64,000 bases of DNA from Polaribacter huanghezhanensis (GTDB taxonomy: Bacteria; Bacteroidota; Bacteroidia; Flavobacteriales; Flavobacteriaceae): NCBI RefSeq assembly GCF_030444335.1, contig NZ_CP128595.1, positions 682,001 to 746,000 on the forward strand, in the 5' to 3' direction. A model generated the notes under the pieces. That model was not told the origin of the DNA, did no database searches, and worked only from the letters and a program-made list of their open reading frames with translations. The position numbers and the translations under genes were made by a program. Below, piece by piece: positions 54,677 through 63,730 of the stretch. Position 1 is the first letter of the stretch; every line of letters starts with the position of its first letter.

Positions 54677-56362
54677 ATGCGTTGGACGTTAAAAACAACA
54701 CCAGAAAAAGAAAAAATTAAACACCTTGCTAACGAATTATCCATAGAAAAACCACTTGCAGAAATCTTATTGCAACGTGGAATTTCTACCTTTGATGAAG
54801 CCAAAAAATACTTTCGACCATCGTTAGAAGATTTGCACGATCCGTTTTTGATGAAAGATATGGACGTTGCTGTACACCGAATTGAAACCGCCATTGCAAA
54901 CAACGAAAATATTTTAATTTATGGCGATTATGATGTTGATGGAACAACTTCGGTTTCGTTGGTTTCGTCGTATTTAAAAACGTATTATAAAAACGTTTCA
55001 ACCTACATTCCAGATAGATATGGAGAAGGTTACGGCATTTCTTATCAAGGAATTGATTTTGCCGAAGACAACAATTTCTCTCTAATTATTGCTTTAGATT
55101 GTGGTATCAAAGCGTTGGATAAAGTTGATTATGCATCCCAAAAAAACATCGATTTTATTATTTGTGATCATCACAAACCAGGCGCCGAAATTCCGAAAGC
55201 TGTTGCCGTTTTAAATCCGAAAAGAACAGATTGCAACTATCCTTACGATGAATTGTGTGGTTGTGGAGTTGGATTTAAATTGGTGCAAGCGTTGGCATCC
55301 AAAAGAAAGCAAACGATAGCTGATTTAACGCCGTATTTAGATTTGGTTGCTACGGCAATTGGCGCAGATATTGTTCCGATGACTGGCGAAAACAGAACCT
55401 TGGCATATTTTGGTTTGCAAGTAATCAATTCAAATCCTAGAAACGGATTTAAAGCCATCATTCATCAATTAAAAAAGAAAGAATTAACCATTACCGATGT
55501 GGTTTTTATCATCGCACCAAGAATTAATGCTGCTGGACGCATGAAACACGGAAATTATGCAGTAGAATTGTTGACAGAAATGGATTTTGAAACTGCAGTT
55601 GAGTTTGCATCAGCCATCGAAAAAAATAATTCTGACAGAAAAGAACTCGATAAAAAAATTACGCAAGAAGCCTTGCTACAAATTACAGAAAATAAGGAAG
55701 AAAAAAACGTTACAACAGTTGTTTTTCGTGAAGATTGGCATAAAGGGGTAATTGGAATTGTGGCTTCTAGATTAATAGAAACGCATTACAGACCTACGTT
55801 GGTTTTTACAAAAAGTGGCGATAAGTTAGCTGCTTCTGCAAGATCTGTAAAAGGATTTGATGTGTATAATGCACTAGAACAATGTGCGGTATTTATTGAG
55901 CAATTTGGCGGACATAAATATGCTGCTGGTTTGACCTTATTGCCAGAAAATTACGAGAATTTTAAACAAAAATTTGAAGAAGTTGTACAGCAAACCATTT
56001 TACCAGAACAATTGATTCCAGAAATTGCGATTGATGCAGAAATTGAACTTTCTGATATTACGCCAAAATTTTTTAGAATACTACAACAAATGGCTCCTTT
56101 TGGTCCGCAAAATATGAAACCAACTTTTACAACTGCTGCGGTTAGAGATAACGGATTTGGAAAACAAGTTGGCGAAGACAAAAGTCATTTACGCCTTAAT
56201 TTAATTTACGGCTCTGATAACAAAACCTATACAGCTATTGGTTTTGGTTTGGGTGATAAAATATCAATCATAAAAAATGCTTTTGATATTGTGTACAACA
56301 TCGACGAAAATACGTGGAATGGTTTTACAAATATTCAGCTCTTATTAAAAGACATTAAATAA
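54677..56362 (+). CDS. recJ: Single-stranded-DNA exonuclease RecJ
   Basis: RecJ degrades single-stranded DNA 5' to 3' in mismatch repair and recombination. The 561-aa protein has the DHH-family metal motifs: DYDVDGTTS (about 76-84), LIIALDCGIKA, ICDHHKPG (about 160-167) and GADIVPM. The DHHA1 domain has FGGHKYAAG (about 411-419), and the C-terminal OB region is present. All aspartates and histidines expected for Mn2+ binding are there. Length is normal. Confidence 0.95.
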   Translation: MRWTLKTTPEKEKIKHLANELSIEKPLAEILLQRGISTFDEAKKYFRPSLEDLHDPFLMKDMDVAVHRIETAIANNENILIYGDYDVDGTTSVSLVSSYLKTYYKNVSTYIPDRYGEGYGISYQGIDFAEDNNFSLIIALDCGIKALDKVDYASQKNIDFIICDHHKPGAEIPKAVAVLNPKRTDCNYPYDELCGCGVGFKLVQALASKRKQTIADLTPYLDLVATAIGADIVPMTGENRTLAYFGLQVINSNPRNGFKAIIHQLKKKELTITDVVFIIAPRINAAGRMKHGNYAVELLTEMDFETAVEFASAIEKNNSDRKELDKKITQEALLQITENKEEKNVTTVVFREDWHKGVIGIVASRLIETHYRPTLVFTKSGDKLAASARSVKGFDVYNALEQCAVFIEQFGGHKYAAGLTLLPENYENFKQKFEEVVQQTILPEQLIPEIAIDAEIELSDITPKFFRILQQMAPFGPQNMKPTFTTAAVRDNGFGKQVGEDKSHLRLNLIYGSDNKTYTAIGFGLGDKISIIKNAFDIVYNIDENTWNGFTNIQLLLKDIK

Positions 56363-56370
56363 ATTTTTCT

Positions 56371-56378
56371 TAATTTTG
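56371..56378 (+). promoter_or_regulatory. -7 element of the recombinase gene
   Basis: TAATTTTG lies 17 nt before the ATG at 56396. A TTG only 5 nt downstream (56384) opens a longer ORF but is not the likely start. Confidence 0.45.
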
Positions 56379-56395
56379 AGTAATTGCTAAAGAAA

Positions 56396-57553
56396 ATGAA
56401 AAATTTACCAACCATTTTTCTTGAACAGAAAGTTCATAGAAAAGAGCATCAATTGCTTATAAAATTTAAGTATCATCAGAAATTAATTGACTTAATTAAG
56501 ACTGTTGATGGTGTGCGTTGGAGCACTTCTTTAAAATCTTGGTATTTTAAAAATACCGATAAAAATTTACTTTTAATTACATGTCTTTTTGAAGGAATTA
56601 CAACTGTAAACACCAGTAATATTTCAAGGAAAAAGGTCTTTAGACGCAACTTAACTGAAGATCAAAAAATACTATTAAATAATTTTTATTTGTATTTAAA
56701 AGGGAAAAGATACAGTCAAAGTACCATAAATACCTACACTTTTTTTATTGCTGATTTTATTAATTTTCACACAAAAACAGCTTTAGAAGATCTTACAAAT
56801 AGAAATGTAGAAGAATTTATAGAAACGGTATTTATGGAAAGAAATTATTCTGTAAGTTCTCAACGACAATTTATAAGTGCCTTAAAGATTTTTATCGTTT
56901 TTTATCCGCAGACAGCAATTAACGACTTGCAATTAGAAAGACCAAAAAAATCTAGAAAATTACCAAATGTTTTATCACAAGAAGAGATTTTAGAAATTAT
57001 TAGATGCACGCAGAATTTAAAACACAGAGCTATTTTGGCATTAATTTATTCTTGCGGATTGCGAATAAGTGAGCTGATCAATTTAAAATTAAAAGATTTT
57101 CATATAGAAAGAAAGCAATTAATTGTGAATCAAGGAAAAGGGCGAAAAGACAGATATGTAAGTTTGGCAGATAGTTTTTTGCCGCTTTTATCTAATTATT
57201 ATTACTCGTACAAACCAAAGGTGTATTTTGTTGAAGGGCAAAAAGGAGGAAAATATAGCGCAGAAAGTGTGCGACAGTTTTTGCGAAAAAGTTGTTTAAA
57301 AGCAAAAATATATAAAACAGTAACGCCACACACATTAAGACATAGTTATGCCACGCATTTGTTAGAAAACGGCGTTGATATTAGATACATTCAGTCTTTA
57401 TTAGGGCATGCAAAACCAGAGACTACAATGATTTACACCCATGTAAAACGCAAAGATTTAATGGAGATTCAAAACCCTTTAGATGTTGCGTTACAAAAAC
57501 TAGAGAAAGCCGATAAGGAAAACAAAAAACTTTTGTTATCCCGAAAAATTTAA
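56396..57553 (+). CDS. Tyrosine recombinase (XerC/D-like integrase) with an extra N-terminal domain
   Basis: A 385-aa site-specific recombinase. The catalytic set is complete: R223 (CGLRISEL), Lys in GKGRKDR (about 249-251), H312 and R315 (PHTLRHSYATHLL), H338 (LLGH) and Y347 (MIYTHV). A SAM-like core-binding domain (about 85-185) precedes it. The first about 75 residues form an additional small domain (GVRWSTSLKSWYFKN) found in a Bacteroidota-specific integrase group as I recall. The IntI-specific insertion between patch II and the HTLRHS box is absent, so it is not a classical integron integrase. It borders an accessory region and may act on the GTTGnnCAACA sequences downstream (inference). 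XerC/XerD housekeeping function is unlikely because of the extra domain. Confidence 0.88.
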   Translation: MKNLPTIFLEQKVHRKEHQLLIKFKYHQKLIDLIKTVDGVRWSTSLKSWYFKNTDKNLLLITCLFEGITTVNTSNISRKKVFRRNLTEDQKILLNNFYLYLKGKRYSQSTINTYTFFIADFINFHTKTALEDLTNRNVEEFIETVFMERNYSVSSQRQFISALKIFIVFYPQTAINDLQLERPKKSRKLPNVLSQEEILEIIRCTQNLKHRAILALIYSCGLRISELINLKLKDFHIERKQLIVNQGKGRKDRYVSLADSFLPLLSNYYYSYKPKVYFVEGQKGGKYSAESVRQFLRKSCLKAKIYKTVTPHTLRHSYATHLLENGVDIRYIQSLLGHAKPETTMIYTHVKRKDLMEIQNPLDVALQKLEKADKENKKLLLSRKI

Positions 57554-57564
57554 CCAAAAATCAA

Positions 57565-57602
57565 TATATTTGATTTGATATAACCAGTTGTGCAACATTA
57601 TG
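57565..57602 (+). promoter_or_regulatory. -7 box and GTTGTGCAACA core before the HEPN gene
   Basis: TATATTTG (57565-57572) is a consensus -7 element. GTTGTGCAACA at 57587-57597 is nearly the same as the GTTGCACAACA at 59064-59074, so the two-gene unit between them is framed by the same core sequence. Confidence 0.55.
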
Positions 57603-57612
57603 AAAAAAGACA

Positions 57613-58428
57613 ATGACCTTAGATGAACTACTTGCTTTAACGGAAAATATTAAGGTCGAAATCTCTGAATTAGAATGGCACGAAGATGATGTGAGACATA
57701 GTTTTTTTGGTCTCTACTATTCTGGTATTTATGACTTTTATATTGGAAAAACTACTTTTAGGTTAGCCGAATATCTTGGTCAGGGAAAAGTTGCTTTTAC
57801 ACAAGACATATATGATTTCAATCCTCACGCAAAACGTCTTTACGAAATTCAAGAACATCCAATGCTATCAGCTGGATTTCACAATGATTTGAACCGGAAT
57901 GTTACATTTGGAACTTGGACTGCATTTGAATTTTCAATCTCTTTGATATTTGACTACTTGGTTACTGACCACGAATACGAATCTATTGTAAAAAAATTAA
58001 ATGCAAAACTTGTTAAAGCTATTTCATCACTTGAAGAAAGTAGCAAGACTTTAATCTTAGATATATTAAAGAAATCATCTTTTGTACCACTTTTTAGAAA
58101 ACTGAATTTCATAGTAAAAAGAATAGCTAATTGTTATCCCGACACTTTAAAAGAAGACAGAGAATTTGTTGAATTTGTTGGAAAATTGCGTAATTGTATG
58201 ATTCATTCAAATGGATATTATCGAGGTAATTATTTTAAATATGAATTTGGAGAAACTATTTTTGAATTTGAGGATAAGCAAATATTTAGTCAAGTTGGAA
58301 CCAATCAATTTGTGTATCTTGAGATAGCAATTAAATTAAAAGATATTTTCAGGAAAATTTGTAATTGCACAAATGATATTGAGAATATTCCATATCCAGA
58401 AGATGGACAAAATATTGCAAAAACTTAA
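57613..58428 (+). CDS. HEPN-like protein of unknown function (Rx4H motif)
   Basis: A 271-aa protein. The C-terminal half is helical and contains EFVGKLRNCMIHSNGYY, in which R193-N194-x3-H198 is the R(N)x4H motif of HEPN RNases and their relatives. The N-terminal half (1-110) is mixed alpha/beta without a motif I know. HEPN proteins are common toxins or defence effectors that cut RNA; whether this one is active cannot be said. Its start at 57613 is 16 nt after the GTTG core, and the next gene follows 16 bp after its stop. No obvious antitoxin (MNT or DNA-binding) partner is adjacent; the partner is a membrane protein instead. Confidence 0.65.
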   Translation: MTLDELLALTENIKVEISELEWHEDDVRHSFFGLYYSGIYDFYIGKTTFRLAEYLGQGKVAFTQDIYDFNPHAKRLYEIQEHPMLSAGFHNDLNRNVTFGTWTAFEFSISLIFDYLVTDHEYESIVKKLNAKLVKAISSLEESSKTLILDILKKSSFVPLFRKLNFIVKRIANCYPDTLKEDREFVEFVGKLRNCMIHSNGYYRGNYFKYEFGETIFEFEDKQIFSQVGTNQFVYLEIAIKLKDIFRKICNCTNDIENIPYPEDGQNIAKT

Positions 58429-58444
58429 ATAAAATTAACGCTAA

Positions 58445-59056
58445 ATGACAAATTTAAATACTAATCCTAAAAAACTTACACCAAAAGAAAGATATGAATT
58501 CTTGATAAATGCAAGGAATTTCCATTACGATAACTTCAACAAGTGGATGACTTACTTTTATGTTGCTATTGGTGCTTTATTTGTTGGCTATTATACAATC
58601 GCCTCTTCAGAAAATTTATATAATGAGAAAATAATATTAATTGTTCTCGGATATATTACCTCTCTTTTTTGGTATTGGTCAAGTAAGGGATATTATTTTT
58701 GGAACATCAATTTTATAACTTTGGTAAATGACTGTGAAACAAATACCCTAAAACTTAAAAAAAAGAAACGAGTTTACTCAGTTTTTGCAAACAAAAAAAC
58801 ACAGAACAATTACCTAAATCCAATTAGTGGAGCAAACATTTCAACATCTAAAATTGCAATTTTATTCTCATTCATAATTTCTATTGTTTGGGGAATATTA
58901 CTCTTAGAGAAATTGAAAGAAATAGAAATTCATTTTATTTGCGAATTTTTAGTTTCTCTTTTCACTACTTTATTATTAAGTTATATTATACCAAAGTATT
59001 TATTAAAAAGTAAAATTGACCATTTCCCTGATTTGGAAATTGACCAAACTGAATAA
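58445..59056 (+). CDS. Four-helix membrane protein (RipA-family-like)
   Basis: A 203-aa protein with membrane helices at about 33-51, 62-80, 136-154 and 162-183 and cytosolic N- and C-termini. RNFHYDNFNKWMTYFYVAIG before helix 1 and FWYWSSKGYYFWNINF after helix 2 resemble a family labelled RipA octameric membrane protein, as I recall. A Lys-rich loop (KLKKKKRV) follows helix 2. It follows the HEPN-like gene with a 16-bp gap and is probably cotranscribed. Membrane-protein partners of nucleases are common in phage-defence systems, where they may be effectors; here that is inference. It ends 4 bp before the structured element. Confidence 0.65.
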   Translation: MTNLNTNPKKLTPKERYEFLINARNFHYDNFNKWMTYFYVAIGALFVGYYTIASSENLYNEKIILIVLGYITSLFWYWSSKGYYFWNINFITLVNDCETNTLKLKKKKRVYSVFANKKTQNNYLNPISGANISTSKIAILFSFIISIVWGILLLEKLKEIEIHFICEFLVSLFTTLLLSYIIPKYLLKSKIDHFPDLEIDQTE

Positions 59057-59060
59057 AAAT

Positions 59061-59226
59061 AACGTTGCACAACACCGTATATAATTTATTGCTGGCTTCT
59101 TGCCTACTTACGAAAGTCCTCGCGGACTTTCTTGGTCGGTAATTATTTACTAAATTAGTTGCTTGAAACACGCAACAAACCATATACAAACACGTTGTAC
59201 ACAAGCTGAAAAGAACGCAAGCCAGC
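59061..59226. repeat. Structured non-coding element with GTTG cores (attC-like or dispersed repeat)
   Basis: No ORF is present. Left core GTTGCACAACACCGTATAT (59064-59082) is inverted in the right part as ATATACAAACACGTTGTAC (59182-59200), imperfectly. Between them are two perfect hairpins: GAAAGTCC/GGACTTTC around TCGC (59112-59131) and GTTGC/GCAAC (59158-59176). GCTGGCTT (59091-59098) pairs with AAGCCAGC (59219-59226), interleaved with the first inverted repeat. The layout recalls integron attC sites (imperfect palindromes between cassettes), but the core is not the classical RYYYAAC/GTTRRRY. I have the impression of seeing similar sequence in other Bacteroidota intergenic regions. Confidence 0.65.
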
Positions 59227-59320
59227 CGCATAAATAGCACATTTGTTTTTTTTCAAAGCAAATCCAACGCTAAAAAAAACAAAAGAGCTATTTTAGCCAA
59301 CGCTCAACCGAATTAAAGAA
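59227..59320 (+). other. Leader region before hsdR
   Basis: This 94-bp stretch has no gene. It contains CACATTTG (a weak -7-like box near 59240) and the paired words AGAGCTA / AGCCAACGCTC. It reads like a leader carried with the hsdR gene rather than random spacer, but I see no defined regulatory motif. Confidence 0.35.
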
Positions 59321-61852
59321 ATGAAAAATGAAGCTCACGCAAGAATAAAAATCAATCAACTGCTCGAAGAAGCGGAATGGAGGTTTTTTGACAATGAGCA
59401 AGGTTCTGCGAATATCTTACTTGAAAATCACGTAAAAATTACCCAAACTGAAGTTGACGCTTGGGGAAACGATTTTGAAAAAGTAAAGTCTGGTTCTTTA
59501 GACTTTTTACTAGTTGACAGCAACAATAAACCAATTTGTGTTTTAGAAGCTAAAAAAGAAAGTCTTCATCCACTTATAGCAAAAGAACAAGCAAGAAAAT
59601 ATGCCAAAACAGTAGGAGCTCAATTTATCATTCTATCAAATGGAATTGTGCACTTCCTTTGGAACTTAGAGAAAGGGAATCCAAAACCGATTTATAAATT
59701 TCCATCACCAAGTGAAATTGGAGCAATTAAGGAATGGAATCCTGACAGAACTTCATTGGCGAACGAAGAAGTAAAAGATGACTTTATTGCTATTGTTCAA
59801 ATGCCTGATTATGCGGAAAGACCTGAATGGAAAGGAAACCCTATAGACAGTAAAGATTTTATTTGGAATAATGGGTTAAGATTTTTAAGATATTACCAAT
59901 TAAAAGCAATTCAAGAATTACAAAAAGCAGTTGCAAACAAAAAAGACCGTTTTCTTTTTGAAATGGCAACTGGAACTGGAAAAACACTTACTGCTGCTGG
60001 AGTAATTAGACTTTTCTTAAGAACTCAAAACGCAAGACGAGTATTATTTCTTGTAGATAGATTGGAATTAGAAGACCAAGCTTGGAAAGCTTTTACAAAC
60101 TATCTTAAACCAGATTACACAACATTTATCTACAAAGAAAATAAAAGCGATTGGAGAAAAGCGGATATAGTTGTTACAACTATTCAATCTTTAATGTTCA
60201 ATAACAAATATAGGTACGAATTTAAACCAACGGATTTTGACTTGTTAATTTCAGATGAATCACATCGTTCAATATCAGGAAATGCGAGAGCTGTTTTCGA
60301 ATATTTTCACGGTTACAAATTAGGTTTAACAGCAACACCAAAAGATTATTTAAAAAGTGTTGATATTGACAAAGTAAAAGAAAACGACCCAAGAGAAATC
60401 GAAAGACGTTTGCTAAGAGATACATATGCAACCTTCGGTTGCGAAGGTGGTGACCCAACATTTCGCTATTCTTTAATAGATGGCGTAAAAGATGGTTTCC
60501 TTATCAATCCAAGAGTTTTAGATGCTAGAACAGAAATTACTACGCAATTGCTTTCTGATGAAGGCTATTCTGTTGCAATAGCAACTGAAGAAGGAGAAGA
60601 AACGGAAACCTTTGTTTCACGAGATTTTGAGAAAAAGTTTTTCTCAGAAAAAACAAATCGTGTTTTCTGTAAAACATTTTTAGAAAACGCCTTACGTGAC
60701 CCAATTACCAAAGAAATTGGTAAAACAATCATTTTTGCAGTTAGTCAAAATCACGCAAGAAAAATCACTGAAATTTTAAACGATTTTGCAGAACAATTAT
60801 ATCCAAATAAATATAATTCAGATTTCGCAGTTCAAGTAACTTCTCAAGTTGGTGATGCTCAACAAATGACAATCAACTTTACAAATAACAATCTAAATGG
60901 AAAATCATCTTGGTTGGAAGGATATAAAACTGGAAAAACTAGAATTTGTGTAACCGTTGGAATGATGACAACAGGTTATGATTGTCCTGACTTACTTAAT
61001 TTATGTATGATGCGTCCTATATTTAGTCCATCAGATTTTGTTCAAATAAAAGGTCGTGGAACCCGAAAGCACACATTTTCATATACTTTTAAAAACCAAT
61101 TTGACGAAGAAGAAACTATTAATGAAGAAAAAGAATTTTTTAAACTGTTTGACTTCTTTGCAAATTGCGAATATTTTGAAGAAAAATTCAACTATGACGA
61201 AAAACTTAAACTACCAAAGCCTAAAAACGGTAAAGGCGAAGGTGGTGGAGGCGGAATTGATATTGATAAATACAATAGTCTAAGACCAGACCCAATTTTA
61301 TCTGTAAATGAAGAACAAATTGGATATGAAGGAATGCGAATTGACAGAGAACTTTTCAAAAAGTTCGAAGACAGAATCGTAATGGATGATATCATAAAAA
61401 AGAACGTAGAATTAGGTAATTGGGAACACGTAGTTAGTCATATTCAAGCAGAAATATTCGATAAACCCGAAGAATATTTTAACTTAGAAAAACTACGTAA
61501 AGCTGCAAAAATTGATAGAAAAGTTTCTATTCGTGAAGTTGTAGAAAAAATATTTGGTATAATTCCAAAATTCAAATCAAAAGACGAGTTATTAGAAGAA
61601 GAGTTTGACAAATTCATTTCTATTTACCCGCCAGAAGAAAATGATATCAATATTATAGCTTTGAAGTATTTTTTTAAAGCATATATCGTTGACCAAGACA
61701 TTAGAAAAATAATTGAAACAAAAGATTTTCAAGCATTACAAACCAATCCAACATTGACTATTTCACAGTTTAAAGCTGTAACCTCGAAATATCGCGAAGT
61801 AATACCAGTGTATATAAAAGACTATATAAAATTAGAGCAGTTCGCTGCTTAA
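59321..61852 (+). CDS. hsdR: Type I restriction enzyme R subunit (EcoEI-like)
   Basis: The motor and nuclease subunit of a type I restriction system, which translocates DNA and cuts at random distance. The 843-aa protein has the N-terminal PD-(D/E)xK domain (D61 in SLDFLLVD, E76-A-K78 in VLEAKK). The SF2 helicase core has Walker A ATGTGKT (about 216), DESH near 310 and LGLTATPKD. Motif VI-like KGRGTRKH is near 575. A Gly-rich linker (GKGEGGGGG) leads to a C-terminal EcoEI-type domain (about 670-843). The gene is intact. The hsdM-S gene follows 9 bp after its stop. It is the first defence gene after the structured element. Confidence 0.93.
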   Translation: MKNEAHARIKINQLLEEAEWRFFDNEQGSANILLENHVKITQTEVDAWGNDFEKVKSGSLDFLLVDSNNKPICVLEAKKESLHPLIAKEQARKYAKTVGAQFIILSNGIVHFLWNLEKGNPKPIYKFPSPSEIGAIKEWNPDRTSLANEEVKDDFIAIVQMPDYAERPEWKGNPIDSKDFIWNNGLRFLRYYQLKAIQELQKAVANKKDRFLFEMATGTGKTLTAAGVIRLFLRTQNARRVLFLVDRLELEDQAWKAFTNYLKPDYTTFIYKENKSDWRKADIVVTTIQSLMFNNKYRYEFKPTDFDLLISDESHRSISGNARAVFEYFHGYKLGLTATPKDYLKSVDIDKVKENDPREIERRLLRDTYATFGCEGGDPTFRYSLIDGVKDGFLINPRVLDARTEITTQLLSDEGYSVAIATEEGEETETFVSRDFEKKFFSEKTNRVFCKTFLENALRDPITKEIGKTIIFAVSQNHARKITEILNDFAEQLYPNKYNSDFAVQVTSQVGDAQQMTINFTNNNLNGKSSWLEGYKTGKTRICVTVGMMTTGYDCPDLLNLCMMRPIFSPSDFVQIKGRGTRKHTFSYTFKNQFDEEETINEEKEFFKLFDFFANCEYFEEKFNYDEKLKLPKPKNGKGEGGGGGIDIDKYNSLRPDPILSVNEEQIGYEGMRIDRELFKKFEDRIVMDDIIKKNVELGNWEHVVSHIQAEIFDKPEEYFNLEKLRKAAKIDRKVSIREVVEKIFGIIPKFKSKDELLEEEFDKFISIYPPEENDINIIALKYFFKAYIVDQDIRKIIETKDFQALQTNPTLTISQFKAVTSKYREVIPVYIKDYIKLEQFAA

Positions 61853-61861
61853 AACACAATT

Positions 61862-63727
61862 ATGTTAGATAATACAACAAGAAAAAGAATAGACAATTGT
61901 CGAGATATATTGGTAGGAAAGCTTCCTGACCCAAAATCACAAATTGAGCAAATTACAATTGCTTTGATTTACAAGTTTATGGATGATATGGATAAGGAAT
62001 CCATAGAATTAGGAGGTAAAGCAAAATTCTTTTCTGGTGATTTTGAAAAATATAGTTGGGACAACCTTTTTGACCCGAAAGTGAGTGCAATGGAAATGCT
62101 TCAACTATACTCAGAGTCAATTGAGAGTATGGAAAAGAATCCAAATATTCCACAGCTTTTTCGGGATATTTTTAAAAATGCTTATTTACCTTATCGTGAC
62201 CCTGAAACTCTAAAATTATTTTTAAAAACAATTGGAGAATTTGAATACACTCATAGTGAAAAATTAGGTGATGCATTCGAATATTTGCTTTCAGTAATGG
62301 GTTCACAAGGTGATGCTGGTCAATTTAGAACGCCTAGACACATAATTGATTTTCTTGTAGAAACTGTTAATCCAGGATTAAATGATACAATTCTTGACCC
62401 AGCTTGTGGTACAGCAGGATTTTTAATTTCTGCTTTTAAGCACATAAAAGAAAAAAACAATAATCAACTAACACCTGACCAAAGAAAAAAGTTGATAAAC
62501 AACTTTACAGGATATGATATTTCACCAGATATGGTGCGTTTAAGTTTAGTGAATTTATACTTACACGGTTTCTCTGACCCTCATATTTATGAATATGACA
62601 CTCTCACAAGTGAAGAACGTTGGAATGATAATTTTGATGTAATTCTTGCAAATCCGCCTTTTATGTCACCAAAAGGAGGAATTAGACCTCATAAAAAGTT
62701 TACAGTTCAAGTAAATAAAGCAGAAGTATTATTTACAGATTATATTTCGGAACATTTAAATCCAAAAGGTAAAGCTGCAATAATTATTCCTAATGCTGTA
62801 GTTGCAAATGCTCAGAGTTCTTTTAAGAAGCTTAGAAAATCATTAACTGAAAATAATTTATTAGCAGTAATAAGTCTACCTTCTGGTGTTTTCAATCCAT
62901 ATTCACCAATTAAAACTAGTGTTCTGTTATTAGATAAAGAACTTTCGAAAAAATCTAATGAAGTCCTATTTATTACTATCGAAAATGATGGGTTTGATTT
63001 GGGTGCTCAAAGAAGAACTATTGAAAAAAATGACTTACCTAATGCAATTTCATTGTTAAATGATTTTAAAGACAGTTTAAGAAATCAGAATAAATTCGAA
63101 CTCGAAAAGCATAAGGTTTCTTCTTTACTTGTTTCTAAAACCACCATTCTAAAAGAAAAAAACATATCATTAATCGCTAATAGATACGTAACTAGAAAAG
63201 CAATCAATTCACAATATGAAACTGTAAAACTAGGTGATGTTTTAGACTATGAACAACCAACGAAATATATTGTCAAATCTGTAAATTATGATGACTCTTA
63301 TACTACACCAGTTTTAACAGCAGGTAAAACATTTATTCTTGGCTATACAAATGAAAAAGATGGTATTTTCAAAAATGGTTTACCAGTAATCATTTTTGAT
63401 GATTTTACAACTGCAACAAAACTTGTTGATTTTCCTTTTAAAGTAAAATCATCTGCAATGAAAATTTTAAGAGTTAAAAAGGATAAAGCAGATATTGAAT
63501 ATTTATATCACGTAATGCAGAATATTGATTTTGATAGTTCAGAACATAAACGTTACTGGATTTCCCAATTTTCACAACTTCTTATTCCTTTACCTTCTTT
63601 ACCTAAGCAGAAAGAAATTGTATTAGAAATACGTAAAATGAAGGATGAAATTAGTGGTTTTGAAAAAAATATTATCGCTACAAAAAATAAAATAAAAGAT
63701 AGAGTCTCAAAAATTTGGGGTGAATAG
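61862..63727 (+). CDS. hsdM: Type I methyltransferase HsdM fused to a single-TRD HsdS half
   Basis: The 621-aa protein has the HsdM N-terminal helical domain (about 1-115). The N6-adenine methylase follows, with FRTPRHIIDFLVE, the SAM motif LDPACGTAGFL (about 178-188) and the catalytic ANPPFMSPKGG (about 260-270). After about residue 425 comes an HsdS-type target-recognition domain (KLGDVLDYEQPTKYIVK). A conserved long helix (LPSLPKQKEIVLEIRKMKDE) ends the protein near residue 621. Only one TRD is present, where a normal HsdS has two. Dimerisation would give a palindromic bipartite site, as in some type IIB enzymes and half-S subunits. No separate hsdS is seen in the window, although one could lie beyond the edge. 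Confidence 0.88.
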   Translation: MLDNTTRKRIDNCRDILVGKLPDPKSQIEQITIALIYKFMDDMDKESIELGGKAKFFSGDFEKYSWDNLFDPKVSAMEMLQLYSESIESMEKNPNIPQLFRDIFKNAYLPYRDPETLKLFLKTIGEFEYTHSEKLGDAFEYLLSVMGSQGDAGQFRTPRHIIDFLVETVNPGLNDTILDPACGTAGFLISAFKHIKEKNNNQLTPDQRKKLINNFTGYDISPDMVRLSLVNLYLHGFSDPHIYEYDTLTSEERWNDNFDVILANPPFMSPKGGIRPHKKFTVQVNKAEVLFTDYISEHLNPKGKAAIIIPNAVVANAQSSFKKLRKSLTENNLLAVISLPSGVFNPYSPIKTSVLLLDKELSKKSNEVLFITIENDGFDLGAQRRTIEKNDLPNAISLLNDFKDSLRNQNKFELEKHKVSSLLVSKTTILKEKNISLIANRYVTRKAINSQYETVKLGDVLDYEQPTKYIVKSVNYDDSYTTPVLTAGKTFILGYTNEKDGIFKNGLPVIIFDDFTTATKLVDFPFKVKSSAMKILRVKKDKADIEYLYHVMQNIDFDSSEHKRYWISQFSQLLIPLPSLPKQKEIVLEIRKMKDEISGFEKNIIATKNKIKDRVSKIWGE

Positions 63728-63730
63728 CAT

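Noticed and set aside
56396..57553. Prophage or conjugative element starting at the integrase
   Set aside because: No phage structural, tra or mob genes are visible in the following 6.4 kb, only cassette-like cargo and a restriction system.
56396..57553. Classical integron integrase IntI
   Set aside because: The IntI-specific insertion before the HTLRHS box is missing.
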